Source: Pteria penguin
Lineage: Eukaryota > Mollusca > Bivalvia > Pterioida > Pteriidae
Assembly: GCA_035048485.1 (NCBI GenBank)
Contig: CM068583.1
Location: 63,174,306-63,238,305 of the forward strand
Length of the DNA stretch: 64,000 nucleotides
Direction: 5' to 3'
The notes below the pieces were generated by a model that ran no database searches, was not told the origin of the DNA, and worked only from the letters and a program-made list of their open reading frames with translations. This document shows, piece after piece, positions 20,465 to 30,862 of the stretch. Within the stretch, counting starts at the first letter, position 1. Each line of letters starts with the position of its first letter. Made by a program: the position numbers and the translations under genes.

Positions 20465-20945
20465 TGAAACCAGGTGCCCGAAGAATGTGAGCGTTTCCTG
20501 TTTACATGCAACATCAGTTGCAACAGGAATCATGTCACATTCGATGAAGATCCCAATTAACACAGGAATGTACATAAATGGTGAAAGTGACGTATTAATA
20601 AGATATGTTGAAGAATCATTCAATGGCACTCCAGCACGTCATGAATCATTCTGCAAAACGGGACCTTATATTCTCTTATGAAATCACCATAGCGACTGTA
20701 GAACTTCCTCCGTGACGATTTAAAGCGTTCTGTAAATTAACCTATCGATCAACCAATTAGCTCTTGTAACAAAACCGTTATTTTTCGAACATGCCCTGGC
20801 GTAACTTATAAGCTGAGGTACAAAATCGGCATAGCCAGGTGTGGAAAGGATGTTGCTAATCAGGAAAGGAAAGTTCGTTATGTGGAAGTTGAAATCGTCA
20901 CGTTTGTCGTACAGGGAGGTGTTCAGGTGACCGTTATTATAGAAA
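20465..20945 (-). pseudogene. PLE C-terminal RT fragment and 3' end
   Basis: The minus strand encodes a decayed C-terminal region (a GHLNTSLYDKRDDFNF-like block, NIPSTPGYADFV-like block, RACSK) across frames, then the SSLRKFYSR-like segment near 20690. The shared PLE 3' motif appears at 20467-20510 (AAACCAGGTGCCCGAAGAAT). Closest to PLE-B. Confidence 0.6.
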
Positions 20946-21059
20946 GATCAAAGTAAAAGTGATGTATCTCATACCATAATCTAACAAGTGCCAAAGCTGG
21001 AACCGTTGGAAATTGTGACTACACACAAAGTCATTAGACATTACGCACATCAAATAGTC

Positions 21060-21841
21060 GAGTTGATCTATACACTCACGTAATACAGATCTGATGTGAC
21101 CTGAGTCTACCTCAGTATAATTTGGGCTGGGTATAATATACCCAACTGATTTCCGTTACGCATAACATCATGCAGTACAGACCCTGGTAAGATCTAACTT
21201 AAGTATGATATGCACTAGGTATGATATGCACTAGGTATGATATGCTGACTTAGCACGAACACTGAATCTGAATTAGAGTGATATACGTTATGTATTATAT
21301 ACCCACATATTACATGCCGAGATTCGGATATAGTGTAATTTCCGTTAGGACTCTGATGTGATCTTACGCTGATTTACTGTGTTTTATGTTAAATATGATA
21401 TCTCACATGGTACAGATTCTGATATGACTTGATTGTGGTTGTGGTTCCCGTTAAGTGTGATATACTCACATGGTACAGATTCCGATATGACTTGATTGTG
21501 GTTGTGGTTCCTGTTCAGTATGACATACTCACAAAGTACATATTCTGATATGACTTGATTGTGGTTGTGGTTCCCGTTAAGTATGGTATACTCACATGGT
21601 ACAGATTCTGATATGACTTGATTGTGGTTGTGGTTCCCGTTAAGTATGGTATACTCATATGGTACAGATTCTGATATGACTTGATTGTGGTTGTGGTTCC
21701 CGTTAAGTGTGATATACTCACATGGTACAGATTCCGATATGACTTGATTGTGGTTGTGGTTCCTGTTCAGTATGACATACTCACAAAGTACAGATTCTGA
21801 TATGACTTGATTGTGGTTGGGGTTTCCGTTAAGTATGATAT
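21060..21841 (+). repeat. 63-bp satellite array, left part
   Basis: ACAGATTCTGATATGACTTG recurs every 63 bp (21412, 21475, 21538, 21601, 21664, 21727, 21790). Units include GATTGTGGTTGTGGTTCC and a TATACTCAC box. Upstream to about 21060 the units become degenerate. Because 63 is a multiple of three, the minus strand shows an artificial repeating peptide. Confidence 0.92.
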
Positions 21842-23450
21842 ACTTAAAGGTCCAAAATACAGAGAACCCAGATCATTCACATGGAGCCAAAATTTTGAGA
21901 ATATTATGAACTGCTGTGAGGAATATGCCACACGATGGGCAAAAAGAGAGGAAGTACAAGTCGACACTCTTTCGGAATGGATAAAATCTATTGCAGTACT
22001 GCTGAGATCAAAAATTAAAAAATTACAAGGTTCTGTAAACACCAGATTCGAATCTATTTTTAAAGATCCTGATGTTGTCAGAGAACTTACCTTCCTCCAA
22101 GAACATTATATCATTACACCAGCAGATAAAGCATCTAATAATTATACATTTACTTGTAAGAAATATTACTTTGACAGCCTAGTGAAAGAATTAGGATTAA
22201 ATTCAGCTCCAGGAAATCCTACTTATACTCTCACGAACTTTTCGGTTTCGGAAGTACTCGAGAATCATAAATCTGTCCTCAATACGTTTGGTATTGACTC
22301 AAATAAATTGAATTTAGAACTTCCATATTTGTACTGTATTCCAAAAATGCACAAAACTCCTTGTAAACAACGCTTTATCGCTGGTTCCTCGAAGTGTTCC
22401 ACAAAATCTGTATCGATCCTACTCACAAAAATATTATCAGAAATTAAATCTGGCCTTCATAGATATTGCGAAACAGTATATTCCAGAAGTGGAATTAATC
22501 AAATGTGGATCCTTAAAAATTCAAAAGAGTTGTTAGAACATCTAAAATCAAAAAGTTTTACTAAAATTCACTCCATCAAGTCTTTTGACTTTTCGACTCT
22601 TTACACAACGATCCCTCATCAGAAATTAAAAGACAGATTAGCGGAAATTATTCAAAATGCATTTACCAGTAAAAACGGAAGTCGCAAATTCAAATATATA
22701 TTAATAGGCCACGATAAAACTTACTTTGTTAGGGAAAATTCTGATTCCAAAAATAAATACACTGAAACAGCTGTCATCCAGATGTTGAACTTTCTTATCG
22801 ATAACATTTTTGTGGTGTTTGGAGGTAAGGTTTTTCAACAAATTGTCGGCATTCCAATGGGCACTAACTGTGCTCCGCTTGTGGCTGACATATTCCTTTA
22901 TTCATACTAAGCTGAATTCATTCAGTCTTTGCTTTCGCAAGGAAAAAAACAATTGGCTCTTAGCTTCAATTTTACTTACAGATATATAGATGACTTGCTT
23001 TCAATTAATAATCCTTCATTCGCGGATTACCTTAGCATCATCTATCCAAGTGAACTGGAGGTCAAAGAAACCACAGATACTAGTAATTCTACTTTGCATT
23101 TAGATATTATGTTGTCTTTCGACATTAATGGTCAATTGAACACCTCACTCTATGACAAACGTGACGATTTCAATTTCGCTATCACAAACTTTCCTTTCAT
23201 AAGTAGCAACATTCCATCATCGCCCGCATACGGCATATTCATATCTCAGTTAATACGTTATTCCAGAGCATGTTCAAATTACAATGACTTTGTTCTGAGG
23301 GCTAGGCGACTTTCAGTTAAGCTGCTCAACCAGGGTTATATATGTGCTAGACTAGTATCGTCACTGAGGAAGTTCTACGGTCGTTACGAGACTCTTATTA
23401 CTCCATATGATATCTCGTTATCCAGACTTTTAAATGATATTCTGGACTGA
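21840..23450 (+). pseudogene. PLE-A reverse transcriptase, one premature stop
   Basis: The frame is open from the truncated 5' edge to TGA at 23448-23450 except for one stop, TAA at 22908-22910; the related copy at 9155-9552 has GAA there. Order: helical region with YATRWAKREEVQVDTLSEW; PYLYCIPKMHKTPCKQRF; SFDFSTLYTTIPHQKLKDRL (motif A); VGIPMGTNCAPLVADIFLYS (motif B); YRYIDDLLSI (motif C, YIDD at 22983-22994); KETTD, LNTSLYDKRDDFNF, NIPSSPAYG and SSLRKFYGRYETL near the end. The endonuclease and Cys-rich N-terminus are missing through truncation. No real start codon; it was never an independent gene here. Confidence 0.9.
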
Positions 23451-23773
23451 GACCAATTCCGATCACTTTACATAGATTTGACACCTTCTATACTAGAAGG
23501 TTACCTACTTCGACTTCTCCATATATAAATACATATGGAATTCACACGATTTGACTCTTTCTACGGGGTATATGTGACGGGTGTTGCTAGCAAGCAGGAG
23601 ATGCTCACTCTCCCCGGGCACCTGATCTCACTCCATCACAGGGGTTCACATATGCTCTTCAAGTAGACATATTTTGTTATTTTCCATTTGTTTTTCATTT
23701 TCACTGATTTTGTATGTCCTATGGTTTCATGATTTTTGGACTTGTGGTTTGGATTTATCCATCATCTTTACAT
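21842..23773 (+). mobile_element. PLE-A element, 5'-truncated, inserted in the 63-bp satellite
   Basis: PLE-A sequence begins at ACTTAAAGGTCC, directly after a satellite unit, and ends at CATCATCTTTACAT. The satellite resumes immediately (ACTCACAAAGTACAGATTCT). The 3' untranslated region (23451-23773) holds the shared PLE motif at 23576-23631. Any target duplication is at most a few bases (ATAC seen at both sides). Confidence 0.88.
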
Positions 23774-24130
23774 ACTCACAAAGTACAGATTCTGATATGA
23801 CTTGATTGTGGTTGTGGTTCCTGTTCAGTATGACATACTCACAAAGTACAGATTTTGATATGACTTGATTGTGGTTGTGGTTCCCGTTAAGTATGATATA
23901 GACTATATTAACACATCATAGACCTTGATATGACTTGATGGTCTGATTCATTGTGATTCTTTCTTTATTTGATACACACATGTACTACACTCCCCGATGG
24001 TACCAAAGTCTGGTTCAGCGCTATTTGCGCTACTTACGATAAACCACATAGTAGACTCTGAGTTAGTATGATTTTCATTAGGTATAAGTATACCCACTCT
24101 ATGCATATCTGACTCTAATTCATTGTCATT
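23774..24130 (+). repeat. 63-bp satellite array, right part
   Basis: Two clear units (23774-23905) match the left part. Degenerate units continue to about 24130 (for example ATAGACCTTGATATGACTTG and CCACATAGTAGACTCTGAG). Confidence 0.8.
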
Positions 24131-24139
24131 AACCATAAA

Positions 24140-24640
24140 AGAGAAAACAGAAGACATCTGACAAGGCTGTATGACACAAATCACCACGGACATGCACACA
24201 AAACGTGATGATAATAAAATATACACAGAAAAACGACATTACAAAAATATTCGATTGTGCTGCGGTTACGATACCAATGTAGGATGGTCAATTGAAATGG
24301 CAAACGTCACTCATTTCGTGTGGTTAACCGGTTTACGGACCCACCTTCCCACTCGCCACAAGAGCAACACAATCAAAGCACACACAAATGAAAATCTATA
24401 AATAATCCTCCATATAGAGAACAATGATCAATAGGTTTCTCAAGAAGAGAGGTCATAAAAGATTTATTACACATGAAATGTTAATGAATAATATGTTGCT
24501 ATCAAAAATATGTAAGACGACATCAACATAAGTAAACCGTGCTCTGTCCGTCTGTAAGCAAGCTCAGATCCTTGATCAATGAGTCCCGACTAACAGTCAG
24601 AGGGGACGTGGATCAGGACCTTGTCTCCTCTGAAAAGGTT
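24140..24640 (-). repeat. DR1 dispersed repeat following a PLE-D fragment
   Basis: Reverse complement of the 18440-18990 repeat: TCTGACAAGGCTGTATGACA, GTATCGTAACCGCAGCAC (minus strand), AACCGGTTTACGG and AGTAAACCGTGCTCTGTCCG. On the minus strand it lies directly downstream of PLE-D coding sequence, so DR1 is probably that element's 3' region. Confidence 0.75.
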
Positions 24641-25040
24641 TGGACAAAGCCCGTCATAGAATCCCCACCGCCCTGCTATATTAGTCCGCGTGCAACGCTT
24701 AAACATAAATCTGCATTGGGCCGTAGAGGGGCCCATTATAAGAACTATAGTCTTAGCGATGATCTCGGGGTCATACTGTCGATGTCGAAGGCAATTGATA
24801 ATTTTAGAACCGGTCGATATGAAGTTATCGCACCTTTTGATCTTTCTTAATTTGTACACTAGATCACCGTATAAATTGGGATGGGAAATTCCGCTGGATA
24901 CGTATTGTTGAAAAATCACATTTCCGAATTTAGATAAAATGTCTGAATAAGATCTGTAAAATTTATCAAAAGTTTGTCGAAGTTTACAATATCTATAAAT
25001 CTGAGTGAGAAGTTTAAAAGTAATCCGTGATTTATTTGTT
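24590..25040 (-). pseudogene. PLE-D C-terminal region
   Basis: The minus strand encodes LLTQIYRYCKLRQTFDKFYR, SYSDILSKFGN, YVSSGISHPNLYGDLVYKLR, GSKIINCLRHRQYDPEII and TIVLIMGPSTA. The same blocks appear, more decayed, at 35440-35640 (ISRGISYPNLYVDLVYKITG). I assign it to a PLE-related subfamily from position and context. It has no RT core. Confidence 0.6.
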
Positions 25041-25101
25041 GTTTTGTTTTGTTTGTTTGTTTGTTTTGTTTTGTTTTTTTTTTTGCGCGCGCGCGCGCGA
25101 A
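25030..25101. repeat. T/G-rich tract and (CG)n run
   Basis: GTTTTG/GTTTG repeats and a T run end in GCGCGCGCGCGCGCGCG (about 25085-25100). An alternating CG tract of this length favours Z-DNA and is unusual in CpG-poor AT-rich animal DNA. Confidence 0.9.
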
Positions 25102-25169
25102 AATCCAAAACGATAGTGCATGCTCTAGCGAACCAAACCAATTGACTAATTTAAATACCATATGATGGA

Positions 25170-25570
25170 AGTCTGGGGACATCACCATCTAGGTAAAGGA
25201 AATTTACAATAGGAAATCCAAAGTCGTCATGCTTATCATATATGTTGGTATGAATATTGTTGTTAATAATTTTAATATTTAAGTCCAAAATGGTGCTTAC
25301 TGGTCGGAAGTATTGGCTTTGTTTACTATAAGTTCAGACGGATAAAAGTCAGTAATAAAGTTTTCAGATGTAAAGATGATGGATAAATCCAAACCATAAA
25401 TCTAAAAATCATGAAATCAGAGGACATACAAAATAGGTGAAAATGAAAAACAAATGGAAAATAACAAAATATGTCCACTTGAAGAGCATATGTGAACCCC
25501 TGTGCCCGGGGAGAGTGAGCATCTCCTGCTTGCTAGCAACACCCGTCACATATACCCGGTAGAAAGAGTC
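25170..25570 (-). mobile_element. chimeric PLE fragment: PLE-D coding piece joined to PLE-A 3' end
   Basis: On the minus strand 25570-25371 is the PLE-A 3' untranslated region (with a small deletion that removes TCTCACTCCATCA) ending in CATCATCTTTACAT. 25330-25175 encodes a short RT tail with STILDLNIKI, TNIYDKHDDFGFPIVNF. So the 3' end of one subfamily precedes a coding piece of another. Confidence 0.65.
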
Positions 25571-25629
25571 AAATCAAACTCAGGGTTATCGATAACTAAA
25601 ATATCATTAAATATCATTATATTATTAAA

Positions 25630-25850
25630 ATAGAGGTTTCATTGAACTTATCATAAGGTCAAAACGTTTAGAGGTATGAATAGAATGCATAAAGTCTCTC
25701 TCATCGTAGTATAAAGATAAATCTGCTTTAAGGGGAGAGCAGTCAGTGCCCATAGGAATCCCAATAATTTGTTGATAAGTCTTGCTATGAAATTGTACAT
25801 AAATATTATCCATAAAAAATGTGATGGTATTACACAATTCAGTACAAATC
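25630..25850 (-). pseudogene. PLE reverse transcriptase motif-B fragment
   Basis: The minus strand encodes TFFMDNIYVQF, YQQIIGIPMGTDCSPLKADL and LYYDERDF. These match PLE motif B (LIDNIFV, QQ-IGIPMGTNCAPL-ADIFL, LYSYEAEF). Short and isolated. Confidence 0.7.
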
Positions 25851-27119
25851 TAATATGATAATTATCATATCGTTCATTAGAGACAAATCCAGATGTAACT
25901 GAATTACAGAAGTATGATTTAGACTCTAAGTGTAAGTATAACAAAGCCCCGTAGTACAGACTCTGATGTAGTTCTGATGTCCCCGTATACAGGACATTCA
26001 TTGTGCACAATCTCTTATACAATCTGCGATTACGAAGAAATTTAATATCTTAATTATTAATTATAGTTCCATTTAACTACAATGTAATTGTGTTTGCGTA
26101 ATTGAACGCGAACTGTAGTATAATTAGTTGTCTGTTTTGGTAACTCTATATACAGACCATAAAATGAACTGTATGTAGTTTATCAAAATCTTAACAAACA
26201 AGTTCAAAGAGATCGGTGGATAAAATATTATACAGCGTATACCAAACGTCCGTCTATCATTATTGTCACGTAATACGTGTACTGTATAGTCTGACAGAGA
26301 TGAAGAGAAATAAAACTAGTCTAGGTTTAATAACAGAAGTGTCATGTTATACTATATGGTTTCAATATAAACCAATCAATTTGAACACTCCTATTATTAA
26401 AAAATAGTATCACTGCCCTTTGGAGGCTTAGAAACTGAAATGGTAGAGGTTTGTAACAAATTCACAGTCATTTTACAATATTTTCCAGAGGTAAATACTG
26501 TGCGTTATTACCAAATACTTAATAAATGGATATATTTTCATATTTGATCATTCCGAATGATTTTTAACGTCGTCGTCACATAGAACGAGAAAGTTAATCG
26601 TTGTGTAGACATCGAATATATATGATACCATAACATGAATTAATAACTACACAATATACATAGCAGTAATTACATTAGTATATTATACAGACGGCGCAAC
26701 AAATTCGGCAAATCCCCTCACACTTTCAAAAATTGGAGATAAATGATTAAAACTCGCCAAAAATTCACGATTTCGATTTCTTTTACATATTGCTGCAAAT
26801 CTCAACACTTTTCGAGAAAACCGTCGATTTCTAAATTAAATGACGTTTGGAAGTATGGTATTTTACACAATTAAGTTTGAGAGGTTATGAGAAAGTAAAA
26901 TCGGATGACATAAAGAAATAAAAAATGTCTTATTATCTGTTCTCTTTTTATGTCTGTAGCTGTGACACTCAGAACAACCAACTACAATAGATATAGATCC
27001 CTGAAAGTCTGAAGTAAGGCCAGATGTCCGGAAGGACTAATGTACGAAATACTAGAGATACCCATAAGCCTTGCTAATACCTTAGAAATACTCAGTTGGC
27101 TTTGTAATGATTCATTCTC
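25851..27119. other. no gene seen
   Basis: AT-rich sequence. A single 63-bp-satellite-like unit occurs at about 25925-25985 (GTAGTACAGACTCTGATGTA). Otherwise nothing recognised. Confidence 0.45.
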
Positions 27120-27720
27120 CGTAACTCCTACATTTCAAGAATCTAAGCTGGCTTACAAACGGACAGAGCTCGGTTTACTCATATCGATGTTTCCTAACAT
27201 ATGTTTGATTATAGCATGCTATTCTAAAACATTTTGTCTGAAAATTTTGTACTCTCTCGTCTTGAAAAACCTGTATATCCTTGTCCTCTATATGAAGAAT
27301 TATTCATACATTTTTTAAAACATGTTTACTTTGATTGTTCTGCTTTTGCGGTGAGTGGGGTTGTGGGCGTCCGTAAACCAAATGAATTTTTGTGATATTT
27401 TTTATGTCTTTATATGTCTTCATCATATAAGTACTTTATTAGCTTTAAGAAACGAATGCTTTTAGCCAAGTCAACATATTTCGATACATGAGAAGTGAGC
27501 AATAGTTTGTCTGTCTGTGATGACTTTTGTCATACGGCTGAGTTAGATGTATCTTTCTTATACTTTAATTGGCCGTCCTAAGTCGTAACTGTAGTACAAT
27601 GGAATAGTTTTGTAATGTTAAGGGTGTTTATCTAACTACTATCATGTTTTATGTGCAATTACTTTGTGTCATACAGCTTGGTCAGATGTCTTTTGTCGTC
27701 TCTTTTAGTCCAATACCGAG
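27120..27720 (+). repeat. DR1 dispersed repeat
   Basis: Order as in 18440-18990: ACGGACAGAGCTCGGTTTAC, TATATGAAGAATTATTCATA, TTGCGGTGAGTGG, a TTGGCCGTCCTAAGTCG block, and GTGTCATACAGCTTGGTCAG. The GGTTAACCAC core is altered. Confidence 0.7.
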
Positions 27721-30480
27721 AGTCTAGAGCCATTGTTCCGGAAATTGAAGATATGTTAAGAAGGATGATTTATATAGATAACCCTAGAGAATAAAGTTAT
27801 ACTACAACTTATACAGTCCACATTCAGCAATGGCGTGATTCCATTCACTAACTACAAGAAAAAACAGAGTGTCTAATGACCAATGTAAAGTCAGGTTTGA
27901 TATATGATGCATGTATGAAATAGAAATAGAATAATTAAAGTAAGATGACTTGGAGGGTGAAACGGACAGAAAGACATATAAATGGAAAGATGAAGGATAG
28001 ATAGAGAGACGGGAATGTATGGATGAGTAAAAGACCGAAATAGGAATAAATGCAGTGTTTGCATTTAGCAATTGTTATATATAGGATGTGTACTATGGTG
28101 TACTATCGAGTGATCAATTTATTGATTAATGAGAGCACTGTATAACATCATGTTATATTGATATCGCACTAAGTAGTTATATTTAATGATGCCATTCAGG
28201 AGATAACTATCATGATTTTATATTGTACCATATATTAAGTGGTTGTTAACGTCAATCCAAATACATTCTCTTGTTCTTTTATATATAGAAATATTTAACA
28301 TGACAGGTAGAATTCAAGGATTATGCCGATGCCATACAAACATATTCATAGACAGAATTATTTAAAAGGCTTTTATGTTAGTTTAATTCGAACAGAATCG
28401 CACTTAGATCGGTCTGTCTTACGACAGCTGAACAAACACATCCTTCGCAGTAAGCTCAGGGGGTAGATGAAGAATTTTTACAAGAAGCTGGAATTGTTTC
28501 AATGCTCATGTCATTTCCTCGCTTTTGATATTTGACTTACCAAAAGTAAGTACATGCCTACTCTAGAGTCGTTACACACGTTTTGTTGTACATTTACCAC
28601 AATTGCCCATAACGATGCATTCTTGAACAGTTGTACATGAATAGTAAGAATCAATTTCTGAGCTTCTAAATTTAAACAAATACGTCATATATACTCGGAC
28701 ACAGATACAGACTTTTATACATTGTATATTACGAACGACGTGACTTTATAGCTAGCTAGCATTATAAAGAACAACATCGTTTTGTCATTAGGTCAAGGTT
28801 ACAATACTGTCCTTTATACTGTAAACGTTGTAAGAATTTTCAGTATGACAATTTATGACGACACCATAGCGCTGATTGAAACATATACGATTTTATAAAG
28901 TATAATTTGATTATTTGAGGTAAAAATTCCATTGTGCCCACTTCTTTCAGGCATCATTCCCTCTGTTGAAATAATTTTTTTATACTTTCAACTTTTTGAT
29001 AATTTGAATAAAACTAGATAGAAATCAGGTACTCAAGCTCGCCTACAAATATTATTTTTTGGTTTAATCCTTTAAAGGGTGAATCCAAAGCCGACGGTAT
29101 AAGCCGTTGAGAATAGCATATGATTGAGAACGGCTGTTTCATTCGACAAACCAAATGCATCAGAAGTGCCTAAAGAATGCTTTCCAATTCGATTCGATAT
29201 TTACTTTTACGTTATTTGACGGTTTTGACTTTGAAATATTACAATTTTGCAGTTTCTCAAATGATTTCTTTGATTTTTGTAAAATTCTTAGTCTCTTAAA
29301 AGTGTATTTCCGGTAGATTTAATTAGAGGTAGATCTGGTTGGGACAAATGAACTTGAAGATCATACCCTCTTTTTCGAAAGGTAACTGCAAACCTTTTTG
29401 CATATTATTATTATATATATTACTATTATTATATATTAATGCCAATTTAAGCCAGTCACAATTACGATGCCGATTTAGACGTCAACTACGATGCTGTCTT
29501 ACACCAGTTACATTCATGATGCCAATTTAGGCCAGTTACAGTCACGCTGTAGATGAAGGCCAGTCTCAACAACGATGCCGATATAGGCCAGTCACAATGG
29601 AAGCTGTGATATCATATCTACGTTCTTGTATTCACTTAAAACGCTTCTTCACTAATTTTAAGAGCAAAGATATGCAATGTTTAGAGATTGATAAAAGTGC
29701 ATATCTATTAAATATAAGGTTATTAACCTAAATTAATTGATTGCAGGATATTCCAATTTCCACAAATTATGTCTATTCAATGATGTCAAGGCTGAAAATA
29801 TGGGAAATTAAAAGTATACATATTTGAACGGCAAAGAATCACCAAATTGACCGAAAGGTAAGAGAAAAAAAAATAGAAAAAACTGAGAGTATGCATTAAA
29901 AGAATGCGCCTTAAGTTTAGAATACAATGTATTATCACAGTAACGACACGATAACAAAGCTTACACCTGCTGCAATATGCTATATGATCTCTAAATACAA
30001 AGACGAATAGAGGCAATAAAACTATACAATTTTATATTATCATGTCGTTCTTTTAAATTTGTCTCTGAAATAGGATACTTATTACTTCATATGCAATTGC
30101 GGTAAAATACAAAGTCAACAAAAATATACACTTAATTTTTTCCATAAAGCGTCGTTTGAAATCAAAGATCCAAACAACGACAGGGAACATTGTCTTTAGT
30201 GCCAACATCCTCGATATTCACTGTATCCGATCAATGGGCGCCTACGCATGTCGTGCATGTTTCTGATAATTGATACCGCATTCAAGTTTGTTACATATGT
30301 TCTCATTACTCCCTACTTTATCGACTTTAGATATAAACAGATAATGGTTCCATCATTTACATACTCTTAAATTTGTGTATTGTCAACTAAAATATGGCCA
30401 ATCCTTTAATAATATCACGTTTTTCTCAAAATGTCCAACTCGCATTTTATAATTCATACAATAATTTCTAGATGTGAATT
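27721..30480. other. no gene seen; one short degenerate tandem repeat
   Basis: No supported coding sequence. About 29440-29605 has four to five imperfect copies of a unit near 30-35 bp containing GCCAGTTACA and CGATGCCGAT. Confidence 0.45.
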
Positions 30481-30482
30481 GT

Positions 30483-30585
30483 CCAATCAGAAGCAAGAAT
30501 GACATGTTTCTATGACGACGGTCAATGAAGACGACACTACTGACGTCAATATATTAAGCAAAGCTTGAGTGCCGAGCAATCAGTA
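30483..30585 (+). promoter_or_regulatory. putative core promoter: CCAAT, CRE, TATA-like, initiator
   Basis: A CCAAT box lies at 30483-30487. A full palindromic cAMP-response element TGACGTCA lies at 30541-30548, a TATA-like TATATTAA at 30550-30557, and a TCAGT initiator at 30580-30584. The TATA-like box is about 32 bp before the initiator A (30582), the expected spacing. This would give a 5' untranslated region of about 187 nt before the ATG at 30769. A CRE next to TATA is typical of genes responding to cAMP, many neuroendocrine. Elements are read directly; the promoter call is inference. Confidence 0.55.
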
Positions 30586-30768
30586 GGGAAACGAACATCA
30601 TAATAACTGTTAGTCTATTGATCCGAAAAGCTGGCTGAAGAAACTTCGGAATACTACAGCAACAGCATAGCACGCTTAGGTCCAATACTGGTAGCATCCA
30701 CAGTACTTTAGGCCTATATATTCCATCAAAGAAATAACATCTTAAAAAGTGTACACTGAGTACTGACA

Positions 30769-30862
30769 ATGAAGCTGTACTTGGAATTAGAGGGCATCGT
30801 TGCGTGTGTGTGCATTTTAACTGTCTACACTGCTCCTACTGTACCACAGCAAGCAAACATAG
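30769..30862 (+). CDS. exon 1: start codon and signal peptide
   Basis: ATG at 30769 opens 31 codons with hydrophobic core IVACVCILTVYTA after a short acidic/polar start. Donor GTAAGA at 30863; ends in phase 1. Confidence 0.8.

Noticed and set aside
21515..21721. Thr-rich 21-residue repeat protein on the minus strand
   Set aside because: Product of the 63-bp satellite, whose period is a multiple of three.
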